From: Meandrina meandrites
Taxonomy: Eukaryota > Cnidaria > Anthozoa > Scleractinia > Meandrinidae
Assembly: GCA_963693305.1 (NCBI GenBank)
Contig: OY855907.1
Location: forward strand, 32,274,301 to 32,338,300
Direction of reading: 5' to 3'
DNA: 64,000 bases
The translations under genes were made by a program, and so were the position numbers. Under the pieces are notes generated by a model that saw only the letters and a program-made list of their open reading frames with translations, had not been told where the DNA came from and did not search any database. Within the stretch, counting starts at the first letter, position 1; each line of letters starts with the position of its first letter. Shown one piece after another: positions 13,796 through 22,600 of the stretch.

Positions 13796-13993
13796 GTCCT
13801 TCGTCAAATAAAATAAATTGAACAGCCCGATGAAAAACAAATTGAACAGCCTGATGAAAACCATGTCACAGATCTTAGACGAAGAGCGGATTACTGCGAT
13901 TTCGGGGCGATTAAGGAATCCCTGATAAGAGACCAAATTGTCGTTGGAATAAGCGATCCAAAGCTCCGAGAGCGACTACTACGAGAAACGGAT

Positions 13994-16456
13994 TTGACAC
14001 TCGAGAAAGCCGTAAAATTATGCAGAATCACGGAACAATCCAAAGAACAATCCAAGATCTTCAGCTCCCCACCTACCGAAGAGGGCAGCATTGATACCGT
14101 AAAGAAAATACAGCCGCCGGTCGATACCGGAAAATCCAAACAGGAAGACCCAAAGAAAATACTCAAATGCAAATTCTGCGCCATGTCTCACAACAGAGGA
14201 AATTGTCCCGCCTATGGCGCCAGGTGTCTCAAATGCAACGGGCGAAACCACTATGCTCGATGCTGTCTCAAACCGAAGAATGACACGGAAGAAAGAAGAG
14301 TTCGTCACGTACAAATTGAACTGAGTGAAGACAAAGAACCAATGGAGGGGCTGTACATCGAGGAAATTCAAGGTAGCACTAGAAGGAACATTCAGTCAGA
14401 CTTATTAGTTAATAATGTTCCTGTAACTTTCAAACTCGATACGGGTGCAGAATGTAACGTAATGTCCATGCCTTTGGCAAATGAGTTAAATGCTCGTATA
14501 GAGCCAACAACCATGTTACTCAAATCATTTGGGGGGCACCAATTAGATACAGCGGGCAAATGTTTTCTGGATACTAAAGTAAATCACAGTAAGGGTGCAA
14601 CTTCTTTGGAGTATTATGTCCTTCGGAATGATGTGAAACCTCTCCTGGGTTTAGACTCCTGCTTAGAGCTGGAGTTAATCAGCCTAAATAACAAAGTAGA
14701 AAAAATAGGTCACAGCGTTGATGAAGTCCAAGCAAATCCTGGCCTTCTGGATGAATTTCAGGATGTTTTTAAAGGTTTAGGATGTGTTGAGGGTGAATAT
14801 AACATTAAGTTGAAGGCTAATAGTCGTCCCTCCATTCAACCACAAAGGAATGTTCCCCTAAGATTGTTGGACAAACTCAAACTAACTCTAGAAGATCTTG
14901 AAAGTAATAATATTATTGCTAAAGTGGAAGAACCCGTTGAATGGGTCAGTAATTTAGTAATTGTTGAAAAACCAAACAATTCGCTGAGATTGTGTTTAGA
15001 CCCACCAGATCTAAACGAAGCAATTGAACGGGAAGATTTCAAACCTCCAAGCTTTGAAAAAATTTCAAACACGTTGAACGGTTGTAAAGTTTTCTCAGTT
15101 GTTGACATGTCAAATTGTTACTGGCACCAAAAGCTCACAGAAAAATCTTCATTTTTATGTGTGTTCAACTCGCCTTTTGGGCGATACCGGTTTAAGAGAA
15201 TGCCATTTGGTATTTCATGTGCAAGTGAAGTGGCCCAGAAAATGGTTGAGAAACATTTTGGTGATATTTCAGGTGCATTACCTATTTTTGATGATATTAT
15301 CATTGGAGGTAAGGATGAACAAGAACACGATTTGATCCTACGCAAGGTACTGACCAGAGCACGAGAGCGCCACATTAAATTCAAAAGTGACAAAATTCAA
15401 TTTCGTGTTAGCCAAGTCAAGTACATGGGTGAAGTGGTGAGTGAGTCAGGATTTTCACCAGACCCAGAAAAAATTTCTGCTATTCACAACATGCCCACCC
15501 CATCTTGCAAACAAGACCTGCAAAGGTTACTGGGCATGATCAACTATCTCGCTAAGTATATCCCAAATATGTCGGAATTAACTGCACCGCTGCGATCCTT
15601 GCTTAAAAGTGATGTACCATGGGCTTGGTTTCCAGAGCACGATACTGCGCTTACAAAACTCAAATCAGTCTTGAGTAGTGCTCCGGTTCTACGATTCTAT
15701 GACACGAGTTTACCAACCACACTCCAAGTTGATGCCAGTAAAAGTGGCTTAGGGGCATGTCTGTTGCAACAGAACCAACCAGTCGCATATGCTTCACGTG
15801 CTATGTCCAATTCAGAGACAAACTATGCTCAAATAGAAAAGGAGCTTCTAGCAATTGTTTTTGGGTGTGAGAGATTTAATATGTACACATATGGAGCAGA
15901 GATTGAAGTGCTCACAGATCATAAACCCCTGGAGAGCATTTTCAAAAAAACCCTTTTCAAAGTGCCTCCTCGATTGCAAAGAATGAGACTTCGATTGCAA
16001 AAGTATAATCTCAAAGTCAGATTCGTTCCAGGGAAGTTTCTGTACATTGCTGATACCCTCTCCAGGGCATTTGATCAGTCCAATGCTCCTATTGACAGTG
16101 ATATGCATCATGACATGGAGTATTTCATTCATTGTGTAATAACCAATCTCCCAATTTCAGATGTTAAGTTGATGGAATTACGAGAGCTCAACCACAGCGA
16201 TCCTACCATGCAAATGTTAAACAAATTTACCAAAGAGGGTTGGCCTGAACACAAACGCAATGTACCTTCTCCTTTAAAATCTTTCTGGGATGTGCGGAAT
16301 GACATTCATGATGCAGATGGAATTTTACTCAAAGATAACCGGCTGTCATTCCATCTGCATGGAGAAAAGACATTCTCCGGAAATTGCATATTAGCCACTG
16401 TGGCATCGAAAAAACCAAAGCTAATGCCCGCATTACAGTATTTTGGCCTGGCATGA
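13994..16456 (+). CDS. gag-pol polyprotein, partial (Ty3/gypsy)
   Basis: The open frame extends upstream of the first ATG into gag. Residues counted from 13994: two zinc knuckles (C59-x2-C62-x3-H66-x4-C71 and C78-x2-C81-x4-H86-x3-C90) bind retroelement RNA. An aspartic protease motif DTG is at 149-151. The reverse transcriptase catalytic motif FDD is at about 432-434, with Ile where Tyr is usual in YxDD. RNase H follows, with 'LQVDAS' and 'LTDHKPL'. The frame then enters integrase and runs out of phase shortly before the stop at 16456; homology continues in another frame from about 16350. Product: the replication polyprotein of a retrotransposon, inactive here. Confidence 0.85.
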   Translation: MTLEKAVKLCRITEQSKEQSKIFSSPPTEEGSIDTVKKIQPPVDTGKSKQEDPKKILKCKFCAMSHNRGNCPAYGARCLKCNGRNHYARCCLKPKNDTEERRVRHVQIELSEDKEPMEGLYIEEIQGSTRRNIQSDLLVNNVPVTFKLDTGAECNVMSMPLANELNARIEPTTMLLKSFGGHQLDTAGKCFLDTKVNHSKGATSLEYYVLRNDVKPLLGLDSCLELELISLNNKVEKIGHSVDEVQANPGLLDEFQDVFKGLGCVEGEYNIKLKANSRPSIQPQRNVPLRLLDKLKLTLEDLESNNIIAKVEEPVEWVSNLVIVEKPNNSLRLCLDPPDLNEAIEREDFKPPSFEKISNTLNGCKVFSVVDMSNCYWHQKLTEKSSFLCVFNSPFGRYRFKRMPFGISCASEVAQKMVEKHFGDISGALPIFDDIIIGGKDEQEHDLILRKVLTRARERHIKFKSDKIQFRVSQVKYMGEVVSESGFSPDPEKISAIHNMPTPSCKQDLQRLLGMINYLAKYIPNMSELTAPLRSLLKSDVPWAWFPEHDTALTKLKSVLSSAPVLRFYDTSLPTTLQVDASKSGLGACLLQQNQPVAYASRAMSNSETNYAQIEKELLAIVFGCERFNMYTYGAEIEVLTDHKPLESIFKKTLFKVPPRLQRMRLRLQKYNLKVRFVPGKFLYIADTLSRAFDQSNAPIDSDMHHDMEYFIHCVITNLPISDVKLMELRELNHSDPTMQMLNKFTKEGWPEHKRNVPSPLKSFWDVRNDIHDADGILLKDNRLSFHLHGEKTFSGNCILATVASKKPKLMPALQYFGLA

Positions 16457-17463
16457 CCAAACATATTGAAGAAATGGTGTCTAGTTGTGAAAAATGTATG
16501 AAATATCAGAGTAAGCAACCCAAAGAACCCATGCAAACCCGGGAAGTTCCACTATTACCATGGCAAATAGTTGCATCTGATCTCCTGGAATACAAGAAAC
16601 AAAACTATCTTGTGGTTATTGATTATTATTCAAAGTATATTGAGGCTTTCAGGGTTCATGGTAAAACAAGTACTGTTGTTATCCGGAGTCTGAATGAAAT
16701 TTTCTCAAGACATGGATATCCTCAAACTCTAGTTGCAGATAATATGCCTTATAACTCCAGAGAAATGAAGCAATATGCTACAAAATATTGCATAAATATT
16801 GTAACAACCAGTCCCAAATATAGTCAGGCTAATGGTCTTGCAGAAAAGGCAGTTCATGTTGTTAAAAACCTGCTTAGAAAAGAGTGCAATTTGAATGAAG
16901 GTCTTATGGAATATCGTAACACACCCATAAGCAATTTTCCTTATTCGCCTAACCAAATGTTGTTCAGTCGGCAAATTCGGACCAGGGTTCCTGTTCACCC
17001 GAGTATGTTGGTGCCACAGATTTGTCATGACATCCCTGAACTATTAGAAAGACGTCAAGCTAAATATAAGGAATTCTATGATAAACAAGGTTCCAGACCA
17101 TTGCCAGAACTTAAGGAAGGGGATAGTGTAAGGTTTATGAAACCAGGTGACAAACATTTATCACCTGCTGTAGTTAGAGGTAAACATGCAACTCCTAGAT
17201 CGTATTTGATTACTGATGAAACTGGTACAGAGTATCGTAGAAATAGAAGACATATTCATCTTACTCAGGAGCCACCTATAACTATAGATGATGATATAGA
17301 TAATGATGCAGAACCAGTATCTACAGAATCCATTGTGAATCCAGAATCAGACAGTGCTAACTCGGAACACAACCCACCCATCAATGATGTTTCCTCAGGT
17401 CCGCGTCGGTCCACACGTATCAGATCTGTTCCGAGTTGGCACAAGGATTATGTCATGTGTTAA
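16384..17463 (+). pseudogene. integrase portion of gypsy pol, separated by frameshift
   Basis: This frame begins in the HHCC zinc-binding domain ('HISHCGIEKT', then CxxC in 'SCEKC'). It continues into the DDE core: Asp in 'ASDLLEY', Asp in 'ADNMPYNS' and Glu in 'NGLAEKAV'. The C-terminus carries the basic 'RRSTRIR' tail common in Ty3/gypsy integrases. It lies in a different frame from the upstream polyprotein; a one-base loss near 16345 explains the break. No chromodomain is evident. Confidence 0.8.
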
Positions 17464-17573
17464 GATTTGTAATTGTAGAATCATCAACAGTTGAGTTGTT
17501 TGCTGCTTGTTCCAGTTGTTATTATAATCTACTTACCCCTATAGAAGATAGCCAAATAGCTTGAGAAAGGGGA

Positions 17574-17697
17574 TGTTATGATAAGTTGGTACCCTGTGTA
17601 GTTGTGTTATCACGTGATCTTAAGTAAAGATGTTCAGTAAAATCACTGGAGAATAAAAACTCAGAAGATACAGACGTGTACTTCTTTACTCATAACA
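17574..17697 (+). repeat. 3' LTR of the gypsy element
   Basis: Starts TGTTATG and ends CATAACA, an inverted terminal pair. It directly follows a purine-rich tract (17563-17573), which serves as the plus-strand primer in this class, and contains an AATAAAA polyadenylation signal near 17652. At 124 bases it is short for an LTR. No matching 5' LTR was found, so the boundaries rest on termini and tract only. Confidence 0.65.
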
Positions 17698-17703
17698 CCT
17701 ACA

Positions 17704-17876
17704 ATGCCTGGAGCAAGTGTATTTAGCGGGGCAGCCTTTCATGGAGGACACTTAAACATTTCCATCGACACAGTAAATCAGTCACCTGATGCATTCTCAG
17801 CAACAAGAAAGCACACCTTCAAACATGTTAAACGTATTTTAGATTCTTCGGATGAAGATAGCCCTCCCCTGCAATA
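17704..17876 (+). pseudogene. possible C-terminal remnant of the DUF3504-like gene
   Basis: A 57-residue open frame begins 'MPGASVFSGAAFHGGHLNIS' and ends in a basic then acidic tail ('DSSDEDSPPLQ'). It starts six bases after the gypsy LTR. C-termini of this style occur in anthozoan DUF3504-like proteins in my recollection, so it may be the other side of the gene interrupted by the element. The link is inference; alone it is too short to assign. Confidence 0.35.
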
Positions 17877-18180
17877 GATTTAAAGTTTTTAACATTGTTA
17901 ACTATCCTTTGTTCTTATTCGTATAGTTTATTTCTGTACTTGTTGAGTGAAAAACTCGTGAAATTATGTTTTAAAACCAATTGGAACGATTTTAAGACAG
18001 GAAAATTATCTTATAAATAATGTCTTTTCCCAACCATTTTGTTGTTGTCATTTTCGAAACATTTCCATTTCGTGTACTTTCATTATAAAAATAAACCACT
18101 TGAGAGCTATATGTACTACGTTTCTAAACCTGTTCAGCGCGCAAAAGATCCCAGTATTTTTAAAACAAACAAATTACAGC

Positions 18181-18312
18181 ATGGAAAGTGCTTTGTACGG
18201 TATTTACGCACTCGTCGGTTTGTATCAGAAATCTCACTCGTTCGCTGCGCTCACTCGTTCGATTTCTGATACTTCACAAACTCGTACGTAAATACCGTAC
18301 GCGCACTTCCCA
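18181..18312. mobile_element. palindromic MITE
   Basis: Arms of about 50 bases mirror each other: 'tacggtatttacg' near 18196 and 'cgtaaataccgta' near 18288, with 'atcagaaatc' and its complement nearer the centre. The central part is rich in 'ctcgttcgctgcgctcac'. No coding capacity. Confidence 0.8.
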
Positions 18313-18629
18313 TAAAGTAATCTATATGTCCTTTATCGGTCAAAATATGCAGAATTCCATGTACGATTTTAGTATTTCAAAAGTTATGACCGTTTGTATC
18401 AGCATGTACGGGTATTTACGATTTTTCCGCCTATATCGAAATCGACCCACTTGAGCAGATTTAATTTTGTCATCAAAGGAGAAGTTCACTCTAGAATGGC
18501 CATTTGTTTTATTTACGCCAATAAAAAGTTTATACAAAAATATGTTATTCACCAAAATTTCAGCTTCCAACGAGCGCTAAATCCCTACGAAATCTTTCTC
18601 TAAAGTAGCCCAAAATTCGACAACTGAAC

Positions 18630-18667
18630 GCCGCCATCTTGGAGTTAGTAATGTGTGCGTGACGTCA
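18630..18667 (+). promoter_or_regulatory. promoter-like YY1 and CRE motifs
   Basis: 'ccgccatcttgg' (YY1-type) is followed about 20 bases later by 'tgacgtca' (CRE palindrome, 18660-18667). They sit 80-120 bases upstream of the THAP-like ATG at 18749. The arrangement is typical of metazoan core promoters, but the same words also occur inside MITEs, so function is inferred only. Confidence 0.3.
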
Positions 18668-18728
18668 AAGAGCTCAGCCTGAAGTTTAGCGGGAAAATTT
18701 AAATACTCGAAACTCCTTGTTTCTTTGT

Positions 18729-18858
18729 AGTGGCTTTTGTTTGTCAAAATGCCTGTTTGTGCAGCTTTATGTTTCTCAAACAGAGCTCCAAGAGATACAG
18801 AAAAGCCTTTCACCTTTTCTTTCCTTTCAGACAGGCATTTTGACAAACAAAAGCCACT
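18729..18858. repeat. 28-base perfect inverted repeat around a THAP-like start
   Basis: 18729-18756 and 18831-18858 are exact reverse complements, separated by 74 bases. The left arm contains the ATG of the THAP-like frame. There are no further terminal features, so this looks more like a template-switch or snap-back event than a transposon. Confidence 0.8.
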
Positions 18859-18949
18859 TCCAGGCGAGGAGGCGAGTGCCCAAAAGCTTCAAAATTGGGC
18901 CTTCTTTGAGCTTCCATGGCACCAAATGTTTATTTCAAATATGGGCTAA
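18749..18949 (+). pseudogene. THAP-domain N-terminus fragment
   Basis: The frame opens 'MPVCAALCFSNRAPRDTEK', then 'FTF', which matches the start of THAP zinc-finger proteins (first Cys pair region and the Arg/Asp-rich turn). After about 25 residues the resemblance stops: the expected Lys/Trp/Arg segment and the later Cys-His pair are not seen. The change coincides with a 28-base inverted copy of the start region. It may be a gene relic, or a first exon whose donor I cannot place. Confidence 0.35.
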
Positions 18950-19100
18950 TGAATCGATACAACAGGAATTATCGGCGATGGGTAGAAAGCAGAATATTTG
19001 GCAGAACATAGCCACGAATGCTTACGAAGGCGGATACAAGCGCACAGCATTGCAATGCAAAAACAAACTTCACAATAATTTCTTCTTTTACCGAAGATAG
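18927..19100 (+). pseudogene. Myb/SANT-like DNA-binding domain fragment
   Basis: The frame reads 'IWANESIQQELSAMGRKQNI', then 'WQNIATNAYEGGYKRTALQC', then 'KNKLHN', ending at a stop at 19098-19100. The spacing of Trp residues and the 'RTALQCKNKL' helix match Myb/SANT-like (MADF-type, trihelix) domains carried by PIF/Harbinger transposons and by host MSANTD proteins. It is partial and without a recognisable start; it overlaps the THAP-like frame in another phase. Confidence 0.45.
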
Positions 19101-19245
19101 CGTAAATACTGACAATACTGTCTCCTTGGTAAACGCTTGAAAGCCCTGCTCCATCGAAGGGCTACAAAATACATAGAAAGACAAAGATTTCACGGAAACT
19201 TTATTGCAATATCGAGCTATGGTTTTCGGTTAAAGTGTACAAGAT

Positions 19246-19470
19246 TTATGCAAGGACCGTAAAACCGCATAAATTATACACCAGGCATGAAACGTGTTTG
19301 AAACTGACACCTAATGTGAACAATGCAATAATAAGCATATTTAGGTGGAACATGTTTCGTTGAAACATGTTTACTGTAAACATGTTTCGGCTTAAATGTG
19401 AACACAGCTTTATTCTGCCATCATGATACAAGTGGCGAAGAAGGCAGGGAAGGGGTCGATAGACCATCCC
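19246..19470. repeat. short palindrome cluster (AAACATGTTT)
   Basis: Several overlapping copies of the self-complementary word 'aacatgttt' lie at about 19348-19400, with 'acatgtttcg' and its complement alternating. A similar word recurs near 63443. It is probably the terminal part of a degraded MITE. No gene is supported between 19.1 and 19.65 kb. Confidence 0.4.
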
Positions 19471-19684
19471 CTGATAGGTTTGTTGGTTATGACGTCATTA
19501 ATTCAGGATCTGCCATCTTCAATTTCATTATTTTCTCGTTTAGAAAATAACACAAATTACATCAAAATTTTCCCAGATTCGAAATAATGTGTAAATATAC
19601 TAGTTCTACAATTTCATTAAGATTGGTTGACTGAATGAATGATATCCTTCTTCAACAGCTTTCAAACTTCAAAACTACTGCGGA

Positions 19685-22600
19685 AGGACACTTCTAATTG
19701 TTTTGGCTTCGGTGATTGGAGGCCTAATAACAACTTCAAGGTATGGAGAATTATTTCAGTTTTTCCCCTGTCTCAGGTAGTCTGTCAGTAAAGAGGACAC
19801 TGACTAACGAAATCGTTAAAAGTCGCAAACAAACGTCTGGAGAGATGTTTTATAAGCTTTACATTTACGAGTAATTGAAGCATTCATTTATTAATTATTT
19901 ATTTATCTATTTAGGGGCATCCGCACACACATGACAGTCGCAAACATTTTTGTTTGAGAAACATTTTGTCGGGATTTTTGTTTTGCCTTTAGTTTTCATC
20001 AATAAGCCCTGTAACCTAAAATTCGACTGGGAATACCCTTTATTTTTTATTTTTTTGTTTTGTTTTTGCATTTATATTCCATTAATTGACGTCAATGACA
20101 AAATAATTAAAAGCTGCTTTGTTGCAAACTATTTTTCACAATAGCTTGCGAGCCTTATCATTCAATAGTCCGGATTTTTAACCAGAAAAAGGTAAATTCT
20201 AAGTGGGACACTTCATGTATTTTTTTATCACTACATAATTGATCTTATGGAACCATTAATTTTTGTGATGTTTTTCTACACTAGCGGCTTCTCATTCCAT
20301 CGATTTCAGAGGCTGAAGTTTTACTGAAATAGCAGGCGCTCGATTCATCCGCATCCACATAATATCAAAATTAATTGCTGCGTCCACTCGACCTTTATAT
20401 TTCAAGTTAAAAAGTTTACTGATTTCAAAAAAGCCTAGAAAAGAAAGAAAAAAAGTTCATGCTACCGTCCGGATTTGAACCAGCGACCGGGTGAATGGCG
20501 CATCTTCCAAAGAACTGCTCTCCGCTAATGTAGCTTTGTGCTGATGGGGCTACTTGTTTTAATCATTTAAAAATTCATTTAGAGATGCTTTAAGAGCACG
20601 TTGTAAACAATTGCTAATTTCTCAGATCTTAAATGATTTACACCAAAAACAAAAACGTAGGTTTAACAATATTCTTAGAGAGATAAGTCTCTCAAAATTT
20701 TAAGTCAAAAGGTGTAATAGTCGTGCTGTAGTATTATTTAATCGCAGACATGATTTATACAATTACAGAGCAAAATGTATGGCATCAAACGGGCACGTTA
20801 CAAAGAATTTGCTGATTTCTCGGCTCCTCGATGATCCACACATGAAGAAAAACCGGAGGCTTTATAAGAGAGGCCCGGCCCAGGCAGTGGGGTTTAACTT
20901 TCACTATATAATATAGCATGGATTTCGGTCTCGGATATATTGCATTACTTCACTGACTCTTTTGCAATGCTCTGACGTGACCTTGCCAGTCACAAATTAA
21001 AAATTAGTCGTAGAACGAGATGGATGTCAGAAATGAAAAGAGCGTGTTGAAATAAGCAAGATTAGCTATCTTGTTAGATGGCAAAGCGTGGCATCAACGT
21101 TTTTCATACAAATTGTTGTAATTTCTAAACCTTCACACTGTGCCATAAAAAGGCTTTGTTTAGATGCATTTAACCTTTTTTGGTCTTAAATAAGCCATCT
21201 CAATAATTCAATTACACGCTTGCCTTTTTTTTTTTAATTTCCAGTGACAATTTATATAAAGCAACTATTAGAGGAGGTGTACATGATCCTTCATGAACAA
21301 GGAGAACCATGGTACCTTGACTTTTCGCGACAAATCACATAAATCTCATCCAAAAAGTAATACATATTGTTGATACATTTTGGACCCACATAGTTGATGC
21401 CTTTATTCTCCTTCCAAAAAGCACCCCCCCCAAAAAAAACAAAAAAAAAAAAAAACAAAAAAAAAACCAAACAAACAAACAAAACAAAAACAAAAAACAA
21501 AAACAAAAACAAAAACAAAAAAAACAAAAAAAAAAACAAAGAAACAAAAACACAAAACAAAACAAAACAAAAAAAAACAGAACAAAACAAAACAAGCTAG
21601 AATAACCAAGAGAAACAAAACAAAGGATAGATGTGATATTCTATAACAGTGTATGAACAACCTTGGAGTGTTGTGCATTAATGTAAAAAATCTTCCTTTT
21701 TTATTGTTCAAGATATGCAACAGAGTTCTGTGGCGTCTCCCTACCTCAGCACGACAACTTCATTTGCAAGTGGGTCTTCAGGGACACCTCTCACAACAAG
21801 TTGGCATACACGTTAAAGGATGTGCATGGATTCGCCCTGTTGAATATGGACCCGGTGCAGCTGAATGCCGTTGCTCTCAGTGACCCGTTCATGAAAGACT
21901 ATACAAAACAGTACCTACTGATGATAGGAGAGAGCCAGGCAACTCATGGAATATATTCTTTGGCATACCTAGGAAAGGAGATCAAGGAAATTTCAGAATA
22001 CCTCTTACTGACAGAAGTTTACCACATCCAGACAGTTGTGCACTGGGTAAATACTAATTTCCTTTCATCTGTAATCATGCGTCGTACTTTAGAGAAACTA
22101 GTGCGCGAGTTTCGTAATGAGGATGGTGAAGTCATCACAGTGCAGTCACAGACTTGCACTTTAATTTGCCTCTAAAAGGAGATCATGCGTTCTACGTAAG
22201 GACAAATTTAGAGCTCCTTGTTTAAAGGTTGTTATCACTATTTACAAGACTGGTTTTACTTGTCATTAACACTGTTGAGGTAAAAAGTTAAGGGAACACA
22301 ATCCAAAAATGACAGAACTAACCAGTCGGGGAATAAGTGCCAGTAGATAACGAAATCCCGCCTCCGAGACGGGACTGAACCAGCGGTGTTCGTCCCAGAA
22401 GTTGCTAACCAACGTGACTTATTAGTTCGCGCGATTGCTATCGGAGAACTCGTAAGCGCTCGCGCTAGTTGTTGATTGGATGAAATAAATCGGAGACTCT
22501 TCGAATGCTGCAACGAAGATTTGCAAAATCGGCACTTATTCCACCGACTGAACAACATATTGGTGACCAACGGTTTTTTTTATAATATTAAACGTTATAT

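Larger units (their letters stand above)
13800..17697 (+). mobile_element. 5'-truncated Ty3/gypsy LTR retrotransposon
   Basis: Order of parts: tail end of gag with two zinc knuckles, protease, reverse transcriptase, RNase H, integrase, polypurine tract and 3' LTR. This is the Ty3/gypsy order. The upstream gag and 5' LTR are absent: I find no second copy of the LTR sequence upstream. Integrase is split from the rest by a frame break near 16345. The exact 5' junction, between about 13795 and 13870, is ambiguous because two short direct repeats there can be read either as host or as element. The element disrupts a DUF3504-like gene and is not autonomous. Confidence 0.85.

Noticed and set aside
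21291..21720. Lys-rich and Phe/Val/Cys-rich frames on both strands
   Set aside because: Artefacts of the AnC low-complexity tract before LOX1 exon 2.
22256..22570. tRNA-like B-box ('GGTTCAGTCCC', minus strand) in LOX1 intron 2
   Set aside because: No foldable acceptor or anticodon arm; probably a SINE scrap, too weak to list.
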